NCBI RefSeq assembly: GCF_025698545.1
Contig: NC_068570.1
Span: 3,472,001 to 3,536,000 of the forward strand
Source: Gossypium raimondii
Taxonomy: Eukaryota > Streptophyta > Magnoliopsida > Malvales > Malvaceae
Reading direction: 5' to 3'
DNA: 64,000 bases
Positions 21,827 to 34,600 of the stretch are shown here, piece by piece. How positions within the stretch are numbered: position 1 is the stretch's first letter; each line of letters starts with the position of its first letter. A model generated the notes under the pieces. That model was not told the DNA's origin, ran no database searches, and saw nothing but the letters and a program-made list of their open reading frames with translations. The translations under genes were made by a program, and so were the position numbers.

Positions 21827-24571
21827 TGTAATGGCCCAAATTTAAGATTATCAGAATAGTGGTTTCGGGACCACAAATCCGATGAGGAAATTTTATTTTT
21901 CTTATATTTTATGGTCTATGATTTCACAAAATGATTTCGTGAAAATTTCGTTTGAAAATTTCGACGTTTGGGCACTTAATTTAGTCAAAAGGACTAAATT
22001 ATAAAAAATGCAAAAGTTGAGTTCTACATGTTAGAGGTGTCCAATTGTTATGAAATTTTAAATTGAAGGTCCTTATATGGTAATTAGACCATTTCTAACT
22101 TGGTAGACAAAAATGGACATGAAATAAGTGAAATAGAAAATTTTTAAGTTAGGGGCAATTTGGTAATCTAGTAATAAAAAGAATTAAAAGGGAAAAAGAT
22201 GGCAAAAATCATCATCTTCTTCATTAGGATGAAATCAGCAAGGGGGGAGCCATAGTTAGGGTTTTCAAGCTTCCAAGCTCCATAGTAAGTGATCCCAAGC
22301 CCCATTTTTAATGTTCTTTACGTTTTTGAGATCCCAATAGCTTAATTTAGCTTATTCTAGCAATAATTTAACCTAGGGTTTATATTTGGAAAAATACCCA
22401 TAGGTGAAAAGTGTTTATTTTGATGTTTTATGATAGAATATGAAGCTAGAAATTATGTTAAACAACTTTTGCTAAGCGATATTAAGTGAAAACGAGTAAA
22501 ACGACATAATCGGTAAAAATACCTAATGTTCTTAAGTACATGGTAGAGTGGGAATTTGATATTGCCATAGAAGGGAAAAATGTTCAGCATATCATAAAAC
22601 ATAAGAATAAGAGATGAAGTTTAATTTCCGAGCCTTGGGACAAAAATGTAATTATGTAAAAGTTTAGGGGCAAAATTGCAATTTTAAAAAAGTTAGAGTC
22701 GAGGACTGTTTTGATAAATGTGAGTATTAAATGAGTTAAATTTGCTATTTTAGATCAAGAAGAATGAAACTCGAGGTTAGACAAAGGAAAGAATAAAGTT
22801 GAAGACTAAGTTGGTGAATTGGGCTATATTGGTACCGAGGTAAGTTTACGGTAAATAAATACAATATTTTAATAATTATTGTTAATTTTGTTATTTTCCA
22901 GCAATTATATATTTATTTCATGAATTTATTTGATGATGACCCAAGCATGAAATGATAGAGAATTAAAATTTAAAAGTCCCGTTGATACATAAGGATGATA
23001 CTGGATATGAATGTTATGACATTTGGGTAAAGAGGTCCCATGTAAGACCATGTCTGGGACATGGCATTGGCACCGAGATGAGAGGTCCCATGTGACATGG
23101 CATAGGCACCGAGATGAGAGGTCCCATATAAGACCATGTCTGGGACATGGCGTTGGCACCGAGATGAGAGGTCCCCCGTAAGACCATGTCTGGGACATGG
23201 CATGGGCACCGACATGAGTACATCCCATGTAAGACCATGTCTGGGACATGGCTTTGGCATGTTATGATCAGAAGATACCCGAGTATCCTTATTATTCCAA
23301 TGTGGTTCAACGGGCTAGTAAACGAATCAGGTACATGAAAGTTCAGTTAAAGATAAGAAATGGCAAGCTCATGTGAGTTATAGGAGTTAAGAATTTATTA
23401 TATTAACATTTGATATTCAACGATGCAGCAAGAGAAGAGTAAGTTATGAACACAAGTATATTAAGTAATCAAGCAAGAGAACTAGTATGAGATTAACTAA
23501 AGAGTAAAATAGAGATATAGACACTTGAGTTTAATTATTTGTGTTAAATATTATTATTTATTTGCTAGTAAACTTACTAAGCTTTATGCTTACGTCTTTT
23601 ATTTCTCTTTCTCTTATAGTATTGCAAGGCTACTTCAAGGATCCTAAAGAAGTCGGAGATCGTCCACACTATCAACCACAACTGCTCGGTATTTTATGTC
23701 AAAACACGTTTGAGTTATGGCATGTATAGGGATTTAGTTATTTTGTATGTTTGTAATGATGATTTTGCTAATGAATGATGTGTAAGCATTTGATGATGTA
23801 TGGTCATTAAAATGGTTAAGTATGAAGGTGTTTGTTGTTATGAAAGATTAGGTGATAAATTATGCATGGAAATCATGAAAGGATAAAATTTTGCAAAGAA
23901 ACAGAATTCTGGCAGCAACAGTGACGTCACTTTGAAAAATCACCTAGGATGGTATAAAATGAATTACAGGGTGAATGATATATGGAATTAAATATTGTTG
24001 AGTCTATTTTCATGTAAAAATAACGGTTTAGCAAAAGGAATTTTATATTTTAAGATATGTGAATTTTGGTGAGACAGAGTCAGAACAGTTTTTGGTGTCC
24101 CCTGTTTTGAGTTTAGAAAATCATTAAAAATTGTACAAAAATAGTTATAAGTTTTAGTTTATATGTATAGATTCCTTATTGAGTCTATTTTCTGTAAAAA
24201 CAAGTAAGAACTTCATATGAAAATCCTACAGTGAGAAAACTTATTTTTGGTGACAAGAGGTCAGGACAGGTAGGTGGTGAAACAGGGGAGACTTTAACTA
24301 ATAAACTGTACTAATTGGCTAAACCAAAAATTCTAAAAAAATTATGGTAAGTATAAATATGAGTCTAGTTTCAGGAAAATTTACGTAATTAAATTTCAAG
24401 GTCCGTAGCTCGAGTTATACTTAATTTTGTAACTGCTGCGCTATTGGACAGATTTGCTGTAAATAGTGAAATAAATTTTCAAACTAAGTTTTTATGCTCC
24501 GAATTTCTAAGATAAGCTAAGTAATGCCTCGTGCTCGATTCCGGCAACGGTATCAGGTAAGGGGTGTTACA
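21827..24571 (+). mobile_element. Nested non-coding LTR unit (probable solo LTR)
   Basis: It starts TGTAATGGCCC and ends GGGGTGTTACA, with a perfect 5-bp target duplication GGAAC at 21822-21826 and 24572-24576. The length is 2745 bp. There is no coding domain, primer-binding site or internal second LTR. It contains a 50-bp tandem array at 23032-23262. The perfect duplication and its position inside the larger unit make it the youngest of the three nested insertions. Confidence 0.85.
23032..23262 (+). repeat. 50-bp tandem repeat with hairpin core
   Basis: Five units start at 23032, 23082, 23118, 23168 and 23218. Unit 2 is shortened to 36 bp by an internal deletion. Each full unit contains the palindrome CCATGTCTGGGACATGG. 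Open frames on the minus strand here only reflect the repeat. Confidence 0.9.
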
Positions 24572-27500
24572 GGAACCATGTAACGAGAAGCTCGAGAGGG
24601 CTTATAACAGGACGCTCTTTCGAGCTATTGTATGTCTGCAACATATGCAAGACCACATCCAATACGGGAAATCCTGTATCAATCGAATTTCATTTATTCA
24701 AACGGGACTTTATATTTATCAAACATCATCAAATATATGATCAATTTCATATATATATGACATTTACACAAATTCACAAATACAACATTCAATTCAAACA
24801 TATAAATATAAAAAAATTAGTTACATGAATTTATCTGGCTAAATTGCAAAAATACCAAGATTTAGGGTATTTTGGTAATTTTCATTTTCTCGATTTTCCA
24901 CCCATCTTGATCTAAATTAATAATTTCATTCAATTTATTAATTTAGACAATAAAACAATTCATTTCTGCAATTTGATTTTTTACATTTTACAAAATTGCC
25001 CTAACGTTTTACTTTTATTCAATTTATTCCTAAGCCTAAAACATGCAAATCAACGATTTTAATGTAAACTCATGCTAGCTGGATATTCATATATATTTTC
25101 CTCCTCCTCTTCATTCCACATCCTTAATGTATATAGCATGCTAATATGTAACATTATCTATAATTTCACTATTACTTATATGTTAATATCAAAGCTGTCC
25201 ACTTGAGTCATAGTCACTAAATTATTTATATCTTGAGCTACAAAATTCTAAATTAAGATCCACTTAATGTTTTTGAAACTAGACTCAAATTTCTTTCTAC
25301 CATAAAAATTTCATAATTTATAATTTAGTCAATAAGTACAGTAAAATCTTCAAATTTATCCCTATTCTGCTGTTTGACAGCTTGACCTTTCTTTACTAAA
25401 ATTAATTATCTCTTAGTACGAGGTTTGGATGATGTCTCCATTTGTTTCTCTTGAAAATATACCCATTAATAATTTAAACATATAAATTTAAACCCCTAAT
25501 TATTTTTTTACAATTTTGATGATTTTCCAAATTCGAGCAGGGAACACGAAATCAATCGACATTGTCTCATAAAAATTCATATATCTCATAATATGAAAAT
25601 ATTTTGCTTACACTGTTTCTTATATGTAAAACTAGACTAAATAAGGTTTACTTTGATACTTTAATTACCACTAATTCAATTTATACAATTTTTGGTGAAT
25701 TTTCAAAGTCAGACTACTGCTGCTGTCCAAAACTATTTTAGTGCAAAATGTTGATAACCAAGTATATAACACCCTCCTTTCCTTTCTCTACAATATTTCC
25801 CTTCACTAACATATCAAGAACATAGAACCTTATATAAGAAAACTCTACGTTAACATTATTTTCATGCTTTTTCAATAATATCAAACTTAAAAATATATTA
25901 AAATTTTGATGTTTTTACCTTGTTCTATTGATTTCAATCTTTAACTTGATTTTCTCTCTCCTCAAACTTCTATTTCTTAAATCTAACTTGATATTCTAGC
26001 TCCTCATAGCTTTCTTATTATTTTACTCTCTTGGTAGCTATAGAAATTCTTTTGATTTCTAAGTGAAAATGGTGAATTTTTTGTTAAAGGACCAAATTGT
26101 AAAGAAATTTTTTTTCTTTCTTCATTCTCTTCTCACGTGGGTGCATGGAAAGGTGAAGAGAGTTCTTCATCTTTCTTTCCTTGTATATTAAATAAAATAA
26201 TAATAATAAAATAATAAAATATCTCATTAAAATATTAATAAAATAATATTTATCTAATTAAATAATTATAAAATATCATCAAAATATCTCTAATATCATC
26301 ATTGCCTTCTAGAGTTGTCTCTATTTCTAATTGACCATTTTCCCTTTATGATCTTTTAAAATTCCATCCTTGAGTTATCACTTAATTTGGTAAAATTATG
26401 ATTTAGTCCTCATGATTCTTCACCTATTCAATTTGGTCCTTATTCATCCATTTTTTTAGTTTCTAGATCATTCCCCTTAAAATATTTGCACTATTGGTCT
26501 TTCAACTTTTCATATTTACATTTTAACCCTTAAATGTTAAGTATTTACTCTTAGGCCACAAAACTTTTTTACTTTTACGATTTAGTCCTTAATTGAATTG
26601 ATATATCATAATATACTTCCCAATATTGAAAATACTCAAAATTTCCTTTTTTGTCACTTTATTTTCTTACTTTACTATATCAAGGATAATATTTTACTTT
26701 CTTACTGTAGTAAATTTTTGGGGTATTACAAAAGAGCTAGGAGAGAAATTCTTAGGGAAATGAAAGGGTCATATGTAGAAGAATATGCAAATCTGTGGGG
26801 GTATGTTGGCTAAGCTAGAAATAAGTAATCCTGGGAGCATAGTTTCAATCCAAGTCCATAGAAATCAATAAGGTAAAGTTGTGTTCCATAGGATTTATGT
26901 GTGTTTCGAAGCATTGAAAAAAGGGTGGAAAGCTGGTTGTAGGCCTTTTATTGGAATTGATGGGTGTTTCCTTAAAAGTGTTTGTAAATGAGAGATGTTA
27001 GTGGCTGTTGGCAGAGATACCAACAATCAGATATATCCATTAGCTTGGGCAGTGGTGGAAGGGGAAAATGCCTCTTCGTAGAAATGGTTTTTGGAGAAAT
27101 TATTTACAGATTTATGTCATCCAATGGGTGTTGGATTAACATTGATATCAGATCAACAAAAGGTAATTTATTAGTATAAATATGTTCATTCTATTTATTT
27201 TTTAAGATACATATTTTACACTAATTGTATGATTAACAATCTAAATTTTATGATTGCTGCAGGGGTTGATCAGTGTACTAAATGAGTGTTTTCTAGATTT
27301 GGAGCATAGAATGTGTGCAAGACACATCTATACCAATTGGCAAAAGACTTGGAAAGGGTTGAATAGGAAGATGTAATTTTGGAATTGTGTCAGGTCAACT
27401 TTTGTTGAGGACTTTGATGATCAGTTACAAAAATTAAAAGCAATGGGTGAGACATCCACTGATCAATTATTAGAGATCCATGTGCATCATTGGGCAAAGT

Positions 27501-28218
27501 CATATTTTAAAGGGACATGCAAATGTGATGTCGTGGACAATAATATGGTTAAGGCATTTAATGCATGGATACTTGAAGCAAGATGCAGACCTATCATCAC
27601 CATGCTTGAAGAAATCATAGTGATAGTAATGACTAGGATGCATGTGAAGAGAACTTGGGCAGAAAAGTGGAGAACTAACATTTCCCCTGTTGCATTGGAA
27701 AAGTTGGATAAGAATGCTACAACCTCAACTAAATGTATGCTTGCATGGAATGGTGATGGAGGGTTTAAAGTGATCCATGAAGACAACCAACACACAGTTG
27801 ACTTGAAAGAGTTGAAATGCACTTGTAGAGAGTGGGAGCTTACAGGGATTCCTTGTTGCCATGTTGTATGTGCCATGTACCATGGTACAGCAAGGAGAAA
27901 TATGCAGCAGCATACAGTCAGGTTTTACAACCAATTAAGGGAAAAAATTTTGGTTCAAGAGAGATGATTCAATTCTTCCTTCACTAGTAAAAAAAGATGC
28001 CTGGAAGGCTCAAGAAAAGCAGAAGAAAATCTAAGGATGAACAAAAAAAGAGCAAGTTTGGAAAGGACACTAGGAGAGGCCTTAAAATGTCATGCTCTTT
28101 GTGTAAACAAGTAGGGATAATAAGAAATTGTGTCCAACAATAACAAATATGAGTCAAAATTTACAGGTAATTCATGGACCACTTTATTTTAGATAAGTTT
28201 TTCTTTACATTCATATTT

Positions 28219-28524
28219 GACAGCTAGCAGCAAAAAGATTTTGATTTTGAATATGAGATTTCAACTAAAAAAACCAAAAAGGCTATTTTCAAATGAGATT
28301 TGAACAACCATTCAAATTGAAAACAAAATTTCTTTTTGGTGATTTTTTTTCTCTTATGTGGTGTTTAAGTTTAAAGGTTAGAGTTTTTTTTTTTCAATTC
28401 ATTACAGAAATTATAAATAAAATTTATAAAATTAATTTAGTTATAATAACAAATAAAAAAACCACACCAAGAAAAAAATGATAGTACACATGGCATCCGA
28501 GGTGGTATCTTAGTTGGCAAAAAA
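28219..28524 (-). repeat. MULE right terminal inverted repeat
   Basis: This is the reverse complement of 16690-17019, ending AGTTGGCAAA followed by an A-run. The A-run (28519-28532) obscures the precise terminus. Confidence 0.85.
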
Positions 28525-31500
28525 AAAAAAAAGCAGGTCAAACCATTGCAGATCGAGTTCTATCACAAGTACCCAACACAAAGAGTGAGTACTTTCCTCT
28601 GTTGGATATGAATTTCCCTCTGTTAGATCTACTTTGATTCTTGAGGTTTGCTCCTACTAAGAGTGAGTTCTTTCCTTCTTTCTATTTTAATATGATTTGA
28701 TAGAGCTATATATCACCTCTTTTTGCATTGTTTGCTATATATCATAGCTTTGATATGACTTTGTTTGTAGCTTTATTATTGTAATTAGAATTACGTGTAA
28801 GAGGTGTTTTCTCAATTAGTGTTGCTATTTACTAGCTACCCCATGTATCACGGGATAGAAAATTATGAGATATAGTGCGGTGATTATTCACCTTATCTTT
28901 TAATCATGTGATTGAGGATTTAATTTCCGCTCATGAAAATATAGTATATTTTATATCCAGTCATGATCGATGATAGATTACAATAAATAAATAAATAATA
29001 TTATTTGCATTTATTGTTTATTAATGTGACGGCAAGTATCATCTTACATTCAATATTCTTATTGTATGTTAGTTGTAAAGCTTATGAAGTCTTTGTAAGT
29101 TATTTTGTTGGTTGTAATGAAGTTATTTTGTTGTACTTTCCACCAAATACAAAATAAATATGGCCATTCTTGTATTTGCATATTCTATATATAAATAAAT
29201 TAAAAGTCTCTTTAGATACACGATCGTTTATCAATGGTTAGTGTAAAAATAGTAATAGCGGTGAGATTAATTACTACAACGATAAAATTAGATATTATAA
29301 TATGAAAAAAAAAACTAAACGCACCACCCGTCCAAAATAACCTTAAACCTTCCGATATCATCTATCACACTAAATTAACGTTATTTTGACCATTCATTTT
29401 TTTTTCAGTTTTTAATTCATTAGGAGAACTATAAATGAATAATTAAAGCATTAATTAAGGCATTTAAACAAAATTTTTTGATGTCAAACACCTATTCATT
29501 AGGGGTGGCACTAGAGGCATAGGTTAGTGTACTTTCCCAAAAATGTGCTTTTAAATTTAAAACATTATAAATTAATATATAATAAAATTATGTTTTGTCC
29601 TTTTTAAAATTATAAAATTGTTATTTAATTATACTGAAAAAAATTATATTTTAATTTTCATAAAAAAATTTAATTTAATTTCAATCCCTCCAAAATATTT
29701 CTTGACTTCGCCCATCGCAATGGTTCCGCTCCAATTTAATATAACAATATATTAATTTTGGTATCATTTTGTTTGTCTTTACTTGAAGGGAGTACTAAAA
29801 TAAGAATTATTTGTGACTTTACTGAATTATCCTTAGCATGTAATTCTTTGATTCTTAATCCATACTTTGTTCACCTTTCTTGTTAACCATTGGTATCTTT
29901 ATTTAAATAACAGTTGGTATTTTTCTTCGAGCATGAACTTTTATGCAATATATTATCCTTAGATTTTCGAATAAATTATTATTTTTAAAATTAGTATATT
30001 TCTTCAAACGCTTCAGAGGAAGTCTTTCATGATACAAATTTCTCTGAAATTTTGTCATATCGAAAAGGAGATTGCTAGCTGTAATGTTCCAAGCTTTTGG
30101 TGAAAATATAGTTTAAAATATTTATATTATGTTTCCTAAGTCATTTGGAGAAAATATAGTTTAAAATTTTATCAAACATCTTCAAAACATTTTCAAAGAC
30201 TTGTAAAGTACTCAAAAGCATGTTTCAAATGTACTGTTTTAATGTATCCAGTTGTTTTTTGAGTCATTATCAATGTGATTTAAATTTTATTCATTAATTT
30301 TTTTTTCAAACTCATGTTTCATGAGAACTCACGGGTTGAGCAAAACTCGATTCGATTCGAAAAAAATCGAAAAAAATTGAATTTCGAGTTTATCGAATCG
30401 AGTTATTCGAGTCAACTCGCATAAGTAATTCGAGTTTCAAGTTTGAATCGAGTTGAATTTTACAATTCAAATAACAGGTTAGTGTAAATACACCTTTGTT
30501 CCCTGTCAATTTCAAAAATGAACAAATTGGTCTCTCTAAACAAAAATTACAAAAAAACAAAGATCAAAACAATTTTAAAAATTCAAAAATTTGTATTTTA
30601 AAAAAATCTAAAGAATATATAAAGAAAGTTGAAATTTTAAAATTTTTCTAAAATAATAATTTTGAGAGCTAAATAAGTAAATTAATTACTCAAGTTTATC
30701 ATACTAAAATATATTTTTCTTTTTTTGAATTTTTTAAATATATATGGTTTTAAATTTATGTCTGAAACACAAAATTAGTTATACAATATCTTGTAACAAG
30801 ATTTTAATTTGACATATTTAATTTTTAATTCAACTTAAATAATTTTATTCGATTCGGTTCGACTCAAATTTTATTTTACCTTTACTCAACTTGAATTTTT
30901 TTTAAATTAAATTAAAATAACAAAATAAAACTCATACCCTAAGATTTCGGGATTCACATTTTGAAAGTTCAGTCCCACTCAACTTTCCATACTTGGCTTA
31001 AAACTGGCCTGAATTGACCAAAGTTTCATAAATAGTGATTTTGGCACATGGGTGAAAAAGTAAAAGGAAAAAATGGCATATATACTTATATTTTAGATTT
31101 TAATTTTTTTAATAACAATTTTCCTTTTCTATTTTCTATAAAATATACAAATAAAAGGTAAAAGAATAAATAAAAAGATTACAAATTTACCCTTTTTTTC
31201 TTGAAACAATACTAAATATCACTCTCTATGTTTTCTGCATTTTTACAAAAATAATATTAAAAAATAATTAATTACAAAAAAGAGTTAAAACAAATTATTT
31301 ATTAAAATGCAAATCATTCTGCTTGATCAACTTTTGAACAATCATTAATCATTTTTACAAAAAAAAATATTAGTGTCGTGTCAGGCGAGTACTTTTGACT
31401 TAAAATTTCTTTAATTTTTACACTTATTTTATAATTAATTATTATTTAATATTATTTTTTAGAAAGAACTTTACTTGTTTGTTTTTCGTGTTTCCTTTTA

Positions 31501-31641
31501 TTTAATAAATATGTAATCAAGGTGCCGTATATGTGTACAACACTGCTACCATGCATATATTACCTTAAGTATATCTATCTACCATTCTCTCAAGCAAATC
31601 TAAGATAGCCCATAGTCTATCTTTTTATTTTTGTCTCCTTA
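28525..31641. other. Intergenic, AT-rich
   Basis: No gene is supported. It contains a short direct repeat (AAAATATAGTTTAAAAT near 30105 and 30154) and a TCGA-rich repeat at 30335-30900. No clear TATA box for the downstream MATE gene was found. Confidence 0.45.
30335..30900. repeat. TCGA-rich dispersed repeat with opposed ends
   Basis: Clusters of CTCGATTCGATTCGA and CGAGTTATTCGAGT on the left face GATTCGGTTCGACTC on the right, across an AT-rich core. This looks like an old element with inverted ends, but the boundaries are not defined. Confidence 0.4.
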
Positions 31642-34600
31642 ATGGATGGTGCCCATCGGAACAGTGACGAATACCATCAACCTTTACTAACAGAACCAAG
31701 TTCAAATGATGAAGAAACTATATTGAGAGATGAAGATGGTGTAGAAGGAAAGGACTTGAGGACAAGGCTATGGATCGAAACAAAGAAGCTATGGGCCATC
31801 GTAGGACCTTCAATCATCAGTCGTGTTGCTGGTTACTCCATGAACATTATAACCCAAGCTTTTGCTGGTCACCTTGGTGATGTTGAGCTTGCTGCTATTT
31901 CAATAGCCAATACGGTCATCGTTGGCTTCAACTTTGGCCTCCTAGTAAATTTTCATTAGATCAAACTTTCTTTTTTGTTCCATTCATTAGTTTTTCTACC
32001 ATATTTGTCTCTTAACATTAGTTTTTTTTTTTTTCATTTTACTATAGCTAGGGATGGCGAGTGCTTTAGAAACCCTTTGTGGACAAGCTTTTGGTGCTAA
32101 AGAATACCACATGTTGGGCATTTACATGCAAAGATCATGGATCGTTTTACTCCTTTGTTGTTTCTTGTTGTTACCCTTTTACGTATTTGCTACCCCGGTT
32201 TTAAAGCTATTAGGACAGCCGGACGATGTGGCGGAGATGTCGGGGGTGGCGGCGATTTGGATGATACCTTTGCACTTTAGCTTTGCGTTTCAGTTCCCAT
32301 TACAAAGGTTCTTGCAAAGCCAGTCGAAGACTGCGGTGTTAGCCTATGTCTCGTTTGTTGCCTTAGGGGTGAATGTGTTGACGAGTTGGGTGTTCGTAAA
32401 CGTGTTGGACTGGGGTGTGATTGGTGCTTCGTTGGCGTTGGATATTTCGTGGTGGGTTGGGGCTTTGGGGCTTTATAGCTACACTGTCCTCGGTGGGTGT
32501 CCTTTGTCATGGACCGGTTACTCGATGGAAGCATTTACAGGCTTATGGGAGTTTCTTAAACTCTCTGCTGCCTCTGGAGTCATGCTATGGTACATCAAAA
32601 CAACATATACATAAATAAATATGTGTGTATAATTTGTTGGTATTTAATTTCAATCGAATTGCAGCTTGGAAAATTGGTACTATCGGATTCTGATATTGAT
32701 GACTGGATACTTGTCAAATGCAACTTTGGCTGTGGATGCCTTATCCGTTTGGTACGTCATTTTTACTCCCTACTTTTATAAGTATATAATAAATAAATAA
32801 TATATATAACACTTTAGGTAGGAAGTCATCCATCGCATAATATGCTACCAAAGTATTACTTTTCAATAATAATTTACGCTTTTGAATAATTTTTAAATTT
32901 TTTCGATTAAATTATGGTCATTCACGATGATTTCTATCACTTCGAATTTCAAATCTTTATGAATAATGGCAATTTATTATTAAATTTATAGGAGGCTATT
33001 CAAAACATGTTATTTTAGTAACTAATTTTATTTTGATAATCAAATTTTATTTATATATTATTTATGTGTAAAAATTATTACAAGTGGTATTTATAAATCA
33101 CGCATTAAATAAAATTGTTAATGAATTTTAAAACTTTAATGCTGGTTAATTTTAATGAGTACTCTACTAACTTTTATGGATTATTAGTTTTTTTTTAGGA
33201 TAAATTACCTAGTTGGTCATCTAACTTTTAGTGTATTACTTTATTTTTACCTCTTTTTCACTTTAAATTTTTTACCTCAAATAATACTTAAAAATGATAT
33301 TTTTGAGTGATTAAAATGAAATAAATTAAAAGTTGAGTAACTAAAATGAAAGTACAAACATGACGTGACGTGTATAATTAACCGTCATTAAAGATTTTAA
33401 CATTTGGATGACTAAAATGAAAACAGCTAATCAAATTGGACCAATATACTAATTTCATCATGTCTCTATTGTTTCATAATTTTTCTTCGTTTTTTGTGAG
33501 TTGGATTTGGGGTCTTGACATTATTTCCTGTCGGCAAAATTTGGCAGTATGAGTATCAATGGATGGGAGCTTATGATTCCACTGGCTTTCCTGGCTGCTA
33601 CTGGGTAAGGACTCAAAATCTGATTTTAATTATTGAATTGTCTAAAGACGCCAAAATTGTTTTGTCCAATTTATTTGAAAGGTTGAGATAGAAGATTGAA
33701 GAAGGATCACTTGGTTTTCATTTTTCAAAATGTACTCATTTTATAGTTGATAAATTAAAAGGTCTATACTGACAAATATGTTCACATAAAGTTTGAAATA
33801 AAATAATAATAAATTAGTCTATGTATATTAGATTAAATAGTAAATTAATTTTTTATTAAACTTTTTATTAACTTGTACTATTAAAAACTGACATAACTGA
33901 CGGAATAATAAAATAGTGACATATGGTGTGCCACGTTTATCCCATGTTAACGTGCGGAGATAAAGTTTTAACAATAAAATTGGAAAAAAATTTAATAAAA
34001 AAATCAATTTGTTCTTTGATCTAATTAGAGGTGCTCATGGGTCGGGTCGGATTCGAGTTGGGCCTAAGCTTGATATTAACATACTTTATGTTTGTCCAAG
34101 CCTTGCTCGGCCATAAATATGGCCTAAAATTTGCCCAAATCCACGCATATTTACAAAAGACTAACCTAAATCCATTTTAGGCCTGCTCATGTTATTTTTT
34201 AATTTTTTAAAAATATTTATATTGTATTATTTTAATTTTTAATAAATTTTTATATATTTTTTATTTATTGAAAGTTTTTATATAGTCATCTTAACATTAT
34301 TTTAATATTTATATTAGAGTAGTATTATATATTTATTATAGTTTTATTTTTTTAAATGTGTTTTAAATTATATAATATATATAAAAATAACATAATATAA
34401 AATATAATAAACTTAAAAACGGGTCGGGCTGAACTTGGGTCTTGAATGTTCAAACTTGAGCTCGACCCATATTTTAAACAAGCCTAATTTTTTGCCTTAA
34501 GTTTATTTTTCGGGTCTAATATTTTTATATAAACTCTTCTAAAATTCAAGCAATCTTTCGGACCTGGACAAATAACCCGACCCATGGATATATACGTATG

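Larger units (their letters stand above)
19343..26730 (-). mobile_element. Large non-coding LTR unit (probable solo LTR), interrupted
   Basis: It is bounded by TGTAACACCCC on the left and GGGGTATTACA on the right, with a perfect 5-bp target duplication AAAGA at 19338-19342 and 26731-26735. Removing the nested unit and its duplication leaves about 4.6 kb. No gag, protease, reverse transcriptase, integrase, primer-binding site or second LTR copy is seen, so a solo LTR or a LARD-like derivative fits best. Motifs shared with the nested unit in opposite orientation (for example a TTACTAAGC-type block near 20470 against ACTTACTAAGCTTTATGC near 23573) suggest related Ty3/gypsy families and a minus orientation. 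Confidence 0.8.
18103..28145 (+). pseudogene. MuDR-type MULE transposase, broken and interrupted
   Basis: The order of domains is that of plant MULE transposases. First is a PB1-like N terminus (VKFFHGGEFVPHPKFDYVNG, about 18110-18175, with later stops). The MuDR N-terminal domain follows (about 18960-19200: GLRYEDNQQFKEALKQYS, then KNEPRRTRVGC). After the nested insertion come the RNase-H-like core (GCRPFIGIDGCFLK near 26935; LISDQQKG spanning an intron 27163-27262; EHRMCARHIYTNW near 27302), a SWIM zinc finger (CTCREWELTGIPCCHV, about 27820-27870) and a degenerate zinc knuckle (CSLCKQVGIIRNC near 28095). In-frame stops and frameshifts occur (for example near 18218, 26811 and 26988). The reading frame runs straight across the insertion once one AAAGA copy is removed. 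The protein cannot be functional. Confidence 0.88.
16690..28524 (+). mobile_element. Degenerate Mutator-like element (MULE) with nested insertions
   Basis: Long terminal inverted repeats at 16690-17019 and 28219-28524 enclose a broken MuDR-type transposase (18103-~28145) and a captured ABCB fragment (17136-17263). Removing the nested LTR unit at 19343-26730 leaves about 4.4 kb, a normal size for a plant MULE. The outer termini are eroded, so the expected 9-bp target duplication is not identified. The left repeat may extend further out (about 16500-16690), as that segment has MULE-like terminal character without a right-hand partner. Confidence 0.85.

Noticed and set aside
23032-23262. CRISPR-like array
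   Set aside because: Units are contiguous tandem repeats without unique spacers, in a plant LTR.
22926-23310. Three overlapping minus-strand frames of about 100 codons
   Set aside because: They are produced by the 50-bp tandem array inside an LTR and encode only the repeat.
27487-27876. Minus-strand frame of 129 codons
   Set aside because: Antisense shadow of the MULE transposase exon with its SWIM finger on the plus strand.
16690-28524. Active autonomous MULE
   Set aside because: The transposase has in-frame stops, frameshifts and a 7.4-kb insertion, and the element ends are eroded.
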